From Streptococcus australis ATCC 700641 (GTDB taxonomy: Bacteria; Bacillota; Bacilli; Lactobacillales; Streptococcaceae): 64,000 bases of DNA. The stretch is taken from positions 175,531 to 239,530 of the forward strand of contig NZ_GL636091.1 of the NCBI RefSeq assembly GCF_000186465.1, given 5' to 3'. Both the position numbers and the translations under genes were made by a program. Position 1 is the stretch's first letter. Each line of letters starts with the position of its first letter. The notes under the pieces were generated by a model, which was not told the origin of the DNA, searched no databases, and worked only from the letters and a program-made list of their open reading frames with translations. Positions 37,046 to 45,961 of this stretch are shown one piece after another.

Positions 37046-38692
37046 TTAAGTGTCCTCGATGGTAATCGTATAGAGAACACCTTTTCCTTTTTCTGATGTA
37101 ATTTGAATGTGGTAACGATCCCCAAAGTAGAGAAGGAAACGCTCGTGGACATTGACAATCCCAATCGATTGTCGCCCCTTCCTCTCTTCTACTTCTTCTC
37201 GTGGATCCCTATGACTCAATATTTGTTGGATCCGTTGCAACTGGCTCGGTTCCATTCCTCTCCCATTGTCCTGGACTCGAATTTCCACCGCTTCTCCAAC
37301 ACGACGGACTTTGATACTAATGACATTGTCCTTGCGCTTGTGATCAACTCCATGAACAAAGTAATTTTCCACTAGTGGCTGAAGAGTAAACTTCGGAATA
37401 ATCGTCTCTTCTAGACTGGGTTCAATTTTAAAGCCATAAGCAATCGATTTTGGATAACGCACCATACAGAGATAGCTGTATTTTCTACAAAATTCCAACT
37501 CATTTTCTATGGTCGTTTCTTTCTCCTCTGAAATATTGTTTCGAAGGAGACTACTAAATTCGTAAATAATATCGGCTAATTCTTCTTGATCCTGCATGAC
37601 TGCATACATACGAATAAACTCCATGGTATTATACATGAAATGCGGATTAATCTGCGCTTGCAAGGCTTTCATGTTGGCATCTTTTTGACTCAGTTGTAGC
37701 TGATAAATATCCCGGATCGACTTGTCCATATTGTCCAACATGGTATTGGTCATTTCCGCAACTAAGAGGAGCTCCTGCTCTTTGGTATCCACATTGATCC
37801 GTCGCTCAGAATCCCCCTGGCTGATGGCTTCCATGGTATCTACCAAATCCAACACTTGTTTTTGGTAATTGCGGAAAATACGTTGCAGCAAGAGATACAA
37901 GATCAAGAACAGGATTAAGGCGACCGAAATCATCCAGGTAAAACTAAATAAGGCCGTTCGAACCGTGTAAGAAGTCGGAATTCCAACCCAGATTTGATAG
38001 CCGTAAGCAGTATCTCGCACAATCCACTGGCTATGATCTTTAGGGTTGATATCCCCTCTGTGGTAAAAAACCTTGCCCAAGGGATTATAAATTTGGACAG
38101 CAACTGGAATAGTGTCTTGAATATTGTCGACGACAGAATCCAATAGCGCTGGATTGACTTTAATGTAGGCTAGTCCAATATCTTCGCCAGTCGTCGCATC
38201 CGTCAAGGAGACTGGGATTGCTTGTGAACTAGCTATGTATTGATCCGCAGGAACTTGTTGCCCTCCTTTTTTATTTTTACTGGAGACAAACACAGTCGTA
38301 TAGTCATTTAACACCAAATCAATTTGATCAACAACATCGTGTTCCAAATACAGAGTTTCAATATTACGGTGCAGCGAAACTTGAATATAATTGGAGAAAA
38401 AATTATCCAAACGCCAGCTTTCGTATTCAGAAGGCGTCATTGAAAAATACTTGTAGACTCCTTCGAGCTTGGCAGGATTCTCTACCAGACTCTTCCCCCA
38501 TTGAGAAGATCTCTTATAAAGATCCTCTACCTCAGCAGTCAAGCGCGAGGAAATCAACTGAGCGATTCGATCTGTCTCTGCTTTCTGATTATGCCAATAG
38601 ACCAAAGATACCGTCACACCTAAAGTCGTGATGATCCCCACCATGATATAGGCATAGAATTTCAAAAGTGTTGCTAACCATATTTTTTTCAT
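37046..38692 (-). CDS. Sensor histidine kinase (YesM family)
   Basis: A 548-residue kinase: membrane helix at about 12-32, extracellular Cache-like sensor domain (about 40-240), a second helix (245-272), HAMP (272-325), and a His_kinase domain with phosphoacceptor His351 in INPHFMYN, followed by an HATPase with N- and G-boxes (VENYFVHG, NGRGME). It should sense an extracellular glycan or a ligand-bound binding protein and phosphorylate the YesN partner. It lies between YesL and the regulator. Confidence 0.93.
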   Translation of the reverse strand: MKKIWLATLLKFYAYIMVGIITTLGVTVSLVYWHNQKAETDRIAQLISSRLTAEVEDLYKRSSQWGKSLVENPAKLEGVYKYFSMTPSEYESWRLDNFFSNYIQVSLHRNIETLYLEHDVVDQIDLVLNDYTTVFVSSKNKKGGQQVPADQYIASSQAIPVSLTDATTGEDIGLAYIKVNPALLDSVVDNIQDTIPVAVQIYNPLGKVFYHRGDINPKDHSQWIVRDTAYGYQIWVGIPTSYTVRTALFSFTWMISVALILFLILYLLLQRIFRNYQKQVLDLVDTMEAISQGDSERRINVDTKEQELLLVAEMTNTMLDNMDKSIRDIYQLQLSQKDANMKALQAQINPHFMYNTMEFIRMYAVMQDQEELADIIYEFSSLLRNNISEEKETTIENELEFCRKYSYLCMVRYPKSIAYGFKIEPSLEETIIPKFTLQPLVENYFVHGVDHKRKDNVISIKVRRVGEAVEIRVQDNGRGMEPSQLQRIQQILSHRDPREEVEERKGRQSIGIVNVHERFLLYFGDRYHIQITSEKGKGVLYTITIEDT

Positions 38693-38694
38693 AA

Positions 38695-39306
38695 TTAAGA
38701 AACCACTTTAGAGCGAATTGTTTCATAGACGGGTTGAAAAATATCATTGACAAAGAAATGCCACAAGCCCAGTAAAACAAAGAAAAATAAAGCCGGAACG
38801 AAATGAGTAACAACTCCTAGAAGAAAGGTCCCCAAGAGAAACTTGGTCACTGCACGAATATCCAGAAAAGCACCAATAAAACTCAACTTCAAGCTATTAA
38901 GGTAGGACAAGTCAAAATGGACCTGAAGCTTGAGATAGACTGCAAAAGTCAGGGGAGCCACCAATAAGAAAATCAAATTGACCAATAGGATAAAAATCTG
39001 AAATAGGGACAAGTGGGGCAATTGAACCATCAGATACATACCATAAATAAGAATGGCTTCGATCAAAAAAAATGTATAGAAAACCTGGTTGGCCCGACGG
39101 AAATTTTCTTTATAGAGCGACCAAGCTTCAGACCAAGCATATTGCTTGTAATCAGATCCATGTTCGGCATATAGACTCATAATCGTTGCACTAGCAGGCC
39201 CAAATCCAAATAGGATGCCTCCACAAAAAGATAGCGCCCAAAAGATTCCTGTTGCCAGCATGGCTAAATAGACCCTTGTAAAAATAAATTCAATCATTCT
39301 TCCCAT
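38695..39306 (-). CDS. YesL family membrane protein (DUF624)
   Basis: A 203-residue protein with about five hydrophobic helices and a YesL-like N-terminal segment (IFWALSFCGGILFGFGPA). DUF624 proteins commonly sit beside YesMN systems and sugar ABC importers; their role is unclear, perhaps in signal transfer between transporter and kinase. First gene of YesL-kinase-regulator. GGAG precedes the ATG at 39306. Confidence 0.85.
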   Translation of the reverse strand: MGRMIEFIFTRVYLAMLATGIFWALSFCGGILFGFGPASATIMSLYAEHGSDYKQYAWSEAWSLYKENFRRANQVFYTFFLIEAILIYGMYLMVQLPHLSLFQIFILLVNLIFLLVAPLTFAVYLKLQVHFDLSYLNSLKLSFIGAFLDIRAVTKFLLGTFLLGVVTHFVPALFFFVLLGLWHFFVNDIFQPVYETIRSKVVS

Positions 39307-39393
39307 AATTTGTCTCCATGTTCATTTGCTGTAGAGGGGAACTTCAATCAAGTTAGTATAGTTTCCCTAGTACAACTGATGATTATACCCTAT

Positions 39394-39402
39394 ATTATAG
39401 CA
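39394..39402 (-). promoter_or_regulatory. Promoter of the YesL-YesM-YesN operon
   Basis: An extended -10 TGC-TATAAT on the minus strand (-10 at 39394-39399). A second TATAAT lies a few bases downstream (39382-39387). The leader is about 80 nt. Confidence 0.55.
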
Positions 39403-39437
39403 CATTTCCTCTGATGGTTTCGATTTCGAAATCATCA

Positions 39438-39477
39438 ACAGAAAAGACTTTGAAGTGCGAAGACCTCAAAGTCTTTT
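39438..39477 (-). terminator. Terminator after the ABC substrate-binding protein gene
   Basis: A 12-bp perfect stem AAAAGACTTTGA/TCAAAGTCTTTT. It separates the importer operon from the YesL operon. Confidence 0.85.
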
Positions 39478-39503
39478 GATAGACTTAAGCAAGTAATGCT
39501 AGC

Positions 39504-40985
39504 TTATTTCTTAGCAGCAAGGTACTCATCGTATTGTTTTTGGATTTCATCCAAGACTTTTTGGTAGGCACCTTCTGATTTCAATTTTTCAAGCATCTTA
39601 GGAATTTCAACTTCAGGATCTACTGTACCTGTATTGATGGCACTTGTGAATTGGTTCAAAGTGTTTGTAAGGGCAGTGATTTCTGATTTCACGTTTTCAG
39701 TGTTGAAGATGAATCCAAGTGCTGGAGATTCTTTTGCAGTTTCCAAGTCTTTCTTAGATTGTGCAATTTGCTCATCCGTTACGTTTTCGTTGATGTAAAG
39801 GATCCAGTTGTTACCAGTGTTCCATCCAGACATGTGAGTGTTTCCGTTGTAGCCATCCAAGACTTTCACACGGTTTTCTTTACCTTCAACTTTTTCCCAG
39901 TTCTTGCCTTCTGGTCCGTAAACAAGACCGTTCAAGAGTTCTGGGTTTGTATTCAAGAGGTTCAATACTTCCATTGCTTTTTCTTTGTTCTTAGAGTTGT
40001 TTGAGATAACAAAGTTTGCAACTTGAGTAGTGTTGTTCTTCTTGTAAAGTTGAGTGAATGGTTTGATCTCGATCTTACGGTTTGCTACACGAGTAAGCAA
40101 GCTGTTACCGTAGTCAGCAGGTCCTACTGTTTCTTCACGTACCAACCAAGTATCTTGAGAAAGGTCATATCCAGTGTCGCTTGTAGCTACGTCTTTTGGA
40201 ATGTATCCTGCTTCATAGTATTTATGAAGAGTCTTCAAGTTTTCAACATAACGTGGGATTGTGTAACGGTCAACGATCTTAGTTGTGTCACCTTGCAAAT
40301 CGACAACGAATGGAAGTCCATCTACTGCGATGTAATCGAAGTCATCAGAAGGTCCACCATAGCTCTTGTTCATTGCGAATGGAACAACGTTTGGATCTTT
40401 TTCTTTGATCGCTTTCAAGACTGGTTCAAGAGAAGCATAGTCTTTTACGTTTGAGATATCGATACCATATTTTTCAAGAAGTGGTCCGTTGAAGGCAAAG
40501 TTTTGTGAAGATGCCACGTTAGCTGCAACTGGAACTGAGTAGATCTTGCCGTTTACAGTATTCCCTTTGATGTATGCTGGGTCAAGTGCTTCATAAAGCT
40601 CTTTCCCTTCTTTCTTGTACAAGTCTGTCAAGTCAGCATAAGCACCTTTTTGAGCGTTGATGACATAGTTGTTTGCGAAAGCAATATCGTAGCTTTCACC
40701 AGATGAAATGATAACGTTCATCTTCTTGTCGTAGTCACCCCAACCAAGGTATTGGATATCTAATTTAACACCAGCTTTTTCTTCGATGATCTTGTTAGCA
40801 TTTTCTAACAAGGTATCCAAGTTGTCCGGTTTGTCACCGATTTGGTACATTTTGATAACTGTTTTGCCATCTTCACTCTTAGATGATTTTTGGTTATCAC
40901 CTGTCAAGTTTCCACAAGCAGCAAGAGTTGCTCCAAGTGCGAGGACGCTAGCAGAAGCTAAAGCATATTTTTTCCAATTTTTCAT
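39504..40985 (-). CDS. Sugar ABC transporter substrate-binding lipoprotein (NgtS-like)
   Basis: A 493-residue family 1 solute-binding protein with a lipoprotein signal (MKNWKKYALASASVLALGAT, then LAAC with the lipidated Cys at about 24). The mature body is the large CUT1-type oligosaccharide binder. The start at 40985 follows AAAGGAG; the longer upstream ORF does not. The sequence and gene order (permease-permease-binder) match my recollection of the pneumococcal N-glycan importer NgtS-P1-P2. No ATPase is encoded here, so a shared one such as MsmK probably energises transport. Confidence 0.9.
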   Translation of the reverse strand: MKNWKKYALASASVLALGATLAACGNLTGDNQKSSKSEDGKTVIKMYQIGDKPDNLDTLLENANKIIEEKAGVKLDIQYLGWGDYDKKMNVIISSGESYDIAFANNYVINAQKGAYADLTDLYKKEGKELYEALDPAYIKGNTVNGKIYSVPVAANVASSQNFAFNGPLLEKYGIDISNVKDYASLEPVLKAIKEKDPNVVPFAMNKSYGGPSDDFDYIAVDGLPFVVDLQGDTTKIVDRYTIPRYVENLKTLHKYYEAGYIPKDVATSDTGYDLSQDTWLVREETVGPADYGNSLLTRVANRKIEIKPFTQLYKKNNTTQVANFVISNNSKNKEKAMEVLNLLNTNPELLNGLVYGPEGKNWEKVEGKENRVKVLDGYNGNTHMSGWNTGNNWILYINENVTDEQIAQSKKDLETAKESPALGFIFNTENVKSEITALTNTLNQFTSAINTGTVDPEVEIPKMLEKLKSEGAYQKVLDEIQKQYDEYLAAKK

Positions 40986-41048
40986 GAGAAAAACTCCTTT
41001 TTTATTTTTCTTTATTAACATTATGAAGGGTGGGTGAGAAAGGTTTGC

Positions 41049-41980
41049 TTACTCTTTCACACCACCGATGGTCAATCCTTTTACAAAGTAACGTTGGAAG
41101 AATGGATAGAGGATAGCGATTGGAACTGTTGCCACCACCACCATGGCCATCCGTCCAGTTTCCTTAGGAAGGGATTGGACCGCACCAGCGATTTGGCTAG
41201 ATGCACCGACTGATTTAGAAATGTAATCCATATTATTTTGGATTTGCATCAGCAAGTATTGAAGGGGATAGAGATTTTCGCTCTTGATATAGAGGAGGGC
41301 GTTGAACCAGTCATTCCAGAAGCCGAGGGCTGTAAAGAGACTGATGGTCGCAATCCCTGGGAGAGAAAGTGGCAAACAGATCTGGAAGAAGATCCGTGTT
41401 TCACTGGCTCCATCTATCCGAGCAGACTCAAGAATAGCTTCTGGGATCGTCCGTTTGAAGAAGGTCCGCATCAAGATAATATTGAAAGGACTCAATAACA
41501 TCGGAATGATGAGGGCTCCAACCGTATCTCCTAAATGAAGCAACTGAGTGGTAACGATGTAACCTGGTACCATCCCTGCACTAAAGAGCATGCTCAAGAG
41601 GGCAAAGACAGTAAAGAAGTTTCTGTACTTAAAGGTTCTACGAGAGATTGCGTAGGCGTAGGTCGTTGTAATGAAGACATTACATGCTGTCCCTACAATC
41701 GTCACAAACAAGGTAATAAAGAGGGCTTGAAGAATCTTATCCTTAAATTGAACAAGGAAAAGATAGCCATCTGCACCGAATTTAGCAGGCCAAAATTGGA
41801 AGCCGTGAATCGCCAAACTTTGTTCATCTGTCAAGGAAATCATGACAACGAAGATGAAGGGCAAGATACAGGATAGAGCAACCAAGCCGACGATGCTACT
41901 AAAGAAGAGGTCTGCTTTCTTACTGAAGGAGTGGATCCCAACATTATCAACTTTTTCTTTTTAATTTTTGATTTTGCCAT
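41049..41980 (-). CDS. Sugar ABC transporter permease (second, CUT1) with 5' frameshift
   Basis: A CUT1 permease with about six membrane helices and the EAA loop ESARIDGASETRIFFQICLP. The intact frame (41885 down to 41049) starts only at an internal TTG. The natural start is the ATG at 41980 (MAKSKIKKKK) behind AAAGGAGG, but after the A-rich stretch at about 41951-41966 the reading frame must shift by -1 to continue as VDNVGIHSFSKKADLFFSSIVG and into the permease. One missing base in the run would explain this, as would -1 slippage on AAA-AAG. The body is otherwise undamaged and the flanking genes are intact. Confidence 0.82.
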
Positions 41981-41993
41981 GGTATCCTCCTTT

Positions 41994-42923
41994 CTAGAAG
42001 AGTGCTGCATTCTTATCGATCCGACGTGCTACAATATTAGAAAGTAAAACGAGAATCAATCCGACAACTGATTGGTAAAGACCAGCCGCTGCGGCCATCG
42101 CAATATCTCCTGATTTAGCAAGTCCATTGTAGACATAGACATCAATTACGTTTGTCACACTATAAAGGGAACCTGAGTTATGTGGGATTTGGTAGAACAA
42201 TCCAAAGTCAGCACGGAAGATATTTCCTATGGCAAGGATGGTCAAGACCGTAATCAAGGAAGACAACTGAGGAATGGTAATGTGGCGGATTCGCTGCCAC
42301 TTAGATGCTCCATCCACTGTTGCTGCTTCGTAGAAGGTTGGATCAATTCCCATGATGGTTGCATAGTACATAACACTGCTATAACCAAAGCCTTTCCAGA
42401 TTCCTAAGAAGAGGAGAAGCGCTGGCCAAATGGCAACCTCTGTATAGAAGTTGATTCCTTTCATCCCAAGTGATGTTAAGATGTGGTTAATCAAGCCTTT
42501 ATCGACGTTTAAGAAGGCATCTGTAAAGAAGCTTATGATAACCCATGACAAGAAATAGGGGAACAACATTGATGTTTGAAACACTTTAACCAACCGTTTG
42601 GAACGCATCTCACTAAAGATAATGGCAATCCCAACAGAAACAATCAAGCCCAAGAAAATAAAGGCTAGGTTGTAAAGGACGGTATTTCTTGTAATGATAT
42701 AAGCATCTTTAGAACTAAAGAGGAATTTGAAGTTATCAAATCCTACCCACTTACTCTTCATTACACTATCAATAAATCCCTCTCCGGTGATATGATAGTC
42801 TTTAAATGCGACAACGTTTCCCAAAACAGGTATGTAGAAGAATAAAATCAACCACGCTGCACCTGGTAAAACCATTAAGAAGAAAATGAGATTTTCTCTC
42901 AAGGTCTTAACAAACTTTTTCAT
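41994..42923 (-). CDS. Sugar ABC transporter permease (first, LplB-type)
   Basis: A 309-residue CUT1 permease with six predicted membrane helices and the cytoplasmic EAA loop EAATVDGASKWQRIRHITIP that contacts the ATPase. First gene of the importer operon; the second permease begins 13 nt downstream. Its promoter is overlapped by a near-perfect cre site, so import should be repressed when preferred sugars are present. Confidence 0.92.
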   Translation of the reverse strand: MKKFVKTLRENLIFFLMVLPGAAWLILFFYIPVLGNVVAFKDYHITGEGFIDSVMKSKWVGFDNFKFLFSSKDAYIITRNTVLYNLAFIFLGLIVSVGIAIIFSEMRSKRLVKVFQTSMLFPYFLSWVIISFFTDAFLNVDKGLINHILTSLGMKGINFYTEVAIWPALLLFLGIWKGFGYSSVMYYATIMGIDPTFYEAATVDGASKWQRIRHITIPQLSSLITVLTILAIGNIFRADFGLFYQIPHNSGSLYSVTNVIDVYVYNGLAKSGDIAMAAAAGLYQSVVGLILVLLSNIVARRIDKNAALF

Positions 42924-42952
42924 CTGACTCCCCCCTTTGTCATTTTATTTTT

Positions 42953-42966
42953 TGGTAACGTTTACA
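42953..42966 (-). promoter_or_regulatory. cre site (CcpA) of the importer operon
   Basis: TGTAAACGTTACCA on the minus strand fits the cre consensus TGWAANCGNTNNCA at every defined position. It covers about +1 to +14 of the promoter at 42973-43001. Confidence 0.8.
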
Positions 42967-42972
42967 TTTTTT

Positions 42973-43001
42973 ATTATAAAACTCTATGAAAACTTTTTCA
43001 A
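42973..43001 (-). promoter_or_regulatory. Promoter of the ABC importer operon
   Basis: TTGAAA (42996-43001), 17 nt, TATAAT (42973-42978) on the minus strand. Confidence 0.75.
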
Positions 43002-43057
43002 ACTCCTAATTATAGAAAAAATTCTACAAATTTATGACATAGCCTTAAAAATGGAGA

Positions 43058-43104
43058 AAAAAGGAGAAGAAATGTCTCCATCGGACATCTTTCTCCTCCT
43101 TCAA
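43058..43104 (-). terminator. Terminator of the glycosidase operon
   Basis: A long stem on the minus strand (AGGAGAAaGATGTC with GACATtTCTTCTCCT) followed by TTTTTTC, about 30 nt after the gcnA stop. Confidence 0.82.
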
Positions 43105-43134
43105 CATCATTTTCTTTAAAGACAGCCTTTTGGA

Positions 43135-45015
43135 TTAGGTCGTATAAATGGTCGAAGCTGTCGCAATGGTATGCCACTGATTAGCCGTTGTGGCTGCGAA
43201 GTCCTTATCTCCGTAGAAATCGTTGAATGGCAAAATCTCTACTTCCAACTCATCAATCCGTGAGATGGAACCAGCTAGATAGTCCTCCATACGGCTTTCT
43301 GCTCGCTTGATTCGCTGCAAGAGTCCACCCATGCGGATATCTACTGTATCCAAACCAAAGACCTTGTTTTCTTTCAACCATTGCTGACTAAAGAGCTTGT
43401 GGAAGGTTTCAATCTGGCTTCTGAGTTTTGGTAATTCTTCCCTAGCAATTTGTTGCAAGCTCTCTTTATCACCTGTTTGATAGGCTTGACGAATGCGTCG
43501 TCCCACATCAACCTTGCCACTTAAAATAGCATTCAACTGGGCCTGAGTTTCGAAAAGATAAGCGTAGACTCCAGCTTTTTCTTTAATGTCAGAAAGAGTC
43601 TCAGCTGCTTGGGCAAAGTGTGGTTTGTCCTGTTCAGGTGTCATGTGCTTGTCAAGAATTGGGCAGAGAACATCCTGATAAAAGGTATAGCGGTTAGGGT
43701 TGATACCATGTATATTACCTGGCAGGTCTGGTAAGAGGTTGGCAAGGTCAAGCTGCATAAAGTCCTCAACGGATAGACCTGTATTGGTTTTGAAATGTGC
43801 AGACAAACGGTCTAGGTCATTGCGGTAGCAGAGTTCTGCCCAAATTTGCAAGCTCGGTAAGATAGAGAATTGGGCTGTTTCACCACCATTATCTGCCCAT
43901 CCCGTCACGATGACTTCCTTGATCTGATTAGCACGGCAGGCTTTGTTTGCTTCGACAGCGATGAGACGACTGAAATGGTTGTGTGGTGTGAAACCAATCC
44001 ACTTCCAAGCACCACCTGCAAAGGCAATATCCTGGCTAATCTTGTGGTGATTACCGAAGTTACGGTTGTATTTTTCTTCGCTATCCTGATAATAATCCCA
44101 GTAAACCAAGGTCACACGGTCTTTAAGGCGGTCAAGAAAAACTCGTGTTTCTTCTGGAATTTCCACATCACGGTCGTACTGGCCATCTGCTGACATGAGT
44201 TTGAAGAACATATCGCTCCACATCTGGCAGTGGAAACCATACTTGTCTGCAATATCCAGCACGCGCTCCAAATGTTGACACATGAGGAGGCTACGGTCCA
44301 CAACACCGTTTAAGATGAGATAGCGTCCCAAACCAACCAAGTGGGCTTCGTCCATGCCGATATTGACCTTGCGTGTTTGTAGTTTAGACAAAGTCGCAAA
44401 CATGCCGTCGATTAGGTCGTAAACTTTTTCTTCGCCGATGAGGAGAATGTCCTCTACATCACGAAGTTGCTGGACTTCTTTAACACCCCATTTGACAAAG
44501 GCTGATAAGTGAGCCAAGGTCTGAATACAAGGAACAAAAGTCATGTCAAACTGCTGGGCATAGGCTTCGATTTCCTGTAATTCTTCAGCTGAATAAGCCC
44601 CACGGAAATAGCCAAAGTAAGGTTGTCCCTCAATCTGATAGGTATCTTCCATGTAGAGCTCAAAGATTGAATAACCCATCAGAGCTAAGACTTCAATCAT
44701 CTGCTTGGCAGATGCAACATTTAGAACCGCATTACGGGAACAATCCGCCATGTAGGCTAAATCTTCATAAGCCGCTTGCTCCTCAATCTCCACCTTATCA
44801 CCTTCTTCTAAAGCTGTTGCGAGAACAGACAAGGCACGGTAGAGTTGATGAGGTTTACGGTAGGTCAATTGATACTGCCCATTCTCCCCCTTGATAGAGA
44901 TGGAAGCATGGTCAGACTGAGCGACTGCCACTTCTACATCTGGTAGAGAAATGTGCTTTTGAAGTAAGTCTATAGCTTGCTGTTGTTTACTGCTAATTCC
45001 GGTAAAATTTACCAT
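43135..45015 (-). CDS. gcnA: GH20 beta-N-acetylhexosaminidase (GcnA/GH20C type)
   Basis: A 626-residue GH20 enzyme removing terminal beta-linked GlcNAc/GalNAc. The catalytic pair is Asp222-Glu223 in NIGMDEAH. There is no signal peptide, so it should act in the cytoplasm on imported glycan fragments, like S. gordonii GcnA and pneumococcal GH20C, whose length it matches. The ATG at 45015 follows AGGAGG and overlaps the end of the ROK gene by 7 nt. Last gene of the GH125-GH38-ROK-GH20 unit. Confidence 0.9.
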   Translation of the reverse strand: MVNFTGISSKQQQAIDLLQKHISLPDVEVAVAQSDHASISIKGENGQYQLTYRKPHQLYRALSVLATALEEGDKVEIEEQAAYEDLAYMADCSRNAVLNVASAKQMIEVLALMGYSIFELYMEDTYQIEGQPYFGYFRGAYSAEELQEIEAYAQQFDMTFVPCIQTLAHLSAFVKWGVKEVQQLRDVEDILLIGEEKVYDLIDGMFATLSKLQTRKVNIGMDEAHLVGLGRYLILNGVVDRSLLMCQHLERVLDIADKYGFHCQMWSDMFFKLMSADGQYDRDVEIPEETRVFLDRLKDRVTLVYWDYYQDSEEKYNRNFGNHHKISQDIAFAGGAWKWIGFTPHNHFSRLIAVEANKACRANQIKEVIVTGWADNGGETAQFSILPSLQIWAELCYRNDLDRLSAHFKTNTGLSVEDFMQLDLANLLPDLPGNIHGINPNRYTFYQDVLCPILDKHMTPEQDKPHFAQAAETLSDIKEKAGVYAYLFETQAQLNAILSGKVDVGRRIRQAYQTGDKESLQQIAREELPKLRSQIETFHKLFSQQWLKENKVFGLDTVDIRMGGLLQRIKRAESRMEDYLAGSISRIDELEVEILPFNDFYGDKDFAATTANQWHTIATASTIYTT

Positions 45016-45878
45016 TGGTTTTCCTCCTGTAACCAGTTGACAAGGGCACCGTAGAGATTGGCATCTGCCTGATAGGTGCAAGCTTGGATAACTGGCGCAA
45101 TTGTATACTCTTCATATCTTTCCACAAAGACGTCTACCGCTTTTTGGACCCCTCTGATAAAATCAGGGTTCTGACTGATAGAGCCACCTAGGCTAATGAC
45201 ATCTGGGTCGATGAGATACTGGATATTGAGTAATCCTTGAGCTAGGTTACGATTCATGCGCTCAATGGCTTCTTGGCAAAGGGCATTGCCGGCTGCAGCC
45301 TCTTGGTACACCTTGCGGCCATCCCATTCAGACTGACCTGATTTTTCGATGACATAGCGAACCATGTTTCCTGTTGATGCTAGTTGCGACCAGTTATTGA
45401 GCTTTTCTGCTGGTTCGATAGTAGTCATGTAACCAAACTCTCCACCCAAGCCATGGCGACCACGGTGAATTTTGCCATTGATAATCATGGCCCCACCGAT
45501 CCCTGTACCAATCACGACACAGGCTGCATTTTCAATCTCAGGATGAGCTAGCAGTTCACTAAGTCCAACACAGTTGGCATCATTTTCTAGATGGACAGGT
45601 AGTTGGTGATGAGCAAGCGCTTCATACCATGAAAAACCATGGATGTAAGGAATGGCACTGATCCCCTCAATCACCCCGGTTTCTTGATTAACTGCACCTG
45701 GCACACTCATAGCAATCCCACGATAGTCCTGTTCTGATAAGCGTTGGTCCAACCAAGCCAACAAATCTTCTAAAGTTTCTGGAGTTGGGGTGCTGGTCTT
45801 ATCTAAAATCTTTCCATCAGGAGTTAGACTAGCAAACTTAATGCCAGTCCCTCCGATATCAATCGTTGCAATGGTCAT
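45009..45878 (-). CDS. ROK family sugar kinase
   Basis: A 289-residue ROK protein with the ATP loop [10 protein letters not shown] at the N-terminus and the ROK signature region [19 protein letters not shown], without an N-terminal helix-turn-helix, so it is a kinase rather than a repressor. The zinc-binding CxCGxxGCxE of many ROK kinases is absent. Its place between mannosidases and the hexosaminidase suggests mannose or N-acetylglucosamine as substrate. The start at 45878 has AGGTG; the upstream in-frame Met has no ribosome site. Confidence 0.85.
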   Translation of the reverse strand: MTIATIDIGGTGIKFASLTPDGKILDKTSTPTPETLEDLLAWLDQRLSEQDYRGIAMSVPGAVNQETGVIEGISAIPYIHGFSWYEALAHHQLPVHLENDANCVGLSELLAHPEIENAACVVIGTGIGGAMIINGKIHRGRHGLGGEFGYMTTIEPAEKLNNWSQLASTGNMVRYVIEKSGQSEWDGRKVYQEAAAGNALCQEAIERMNRNLAQGLLNIQYLIDPDVISLGGSISQNPDFIRGVQKAVDVFVERYEEYTIAPVIQACTYQADANLYGALVNWLQEENQW

Positions 45879-45895
45879 TGCTTTCACCTGCAAAA

Positions 45896-45932
45896 GGAGC
45901 GAATCAGCAGTTGGCTCTTACTTTTTCGCTCC
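45896..45932 (-). terminator. Intercistronic hairpin between GH38 and the ROK kinase gene
   Basis: GGAGCGAA/TTCGCTCC with a long loop, followed by TTTTGC on the minus strand. It is a weak or partial terminator and could lower expression of the ROK and gcnA genes relative to the mannosidases. Confidence 0.45.
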
Positions 45933-45961
45933 TCCTTTCTGTTTGTGTTTACTTTTTGAAA

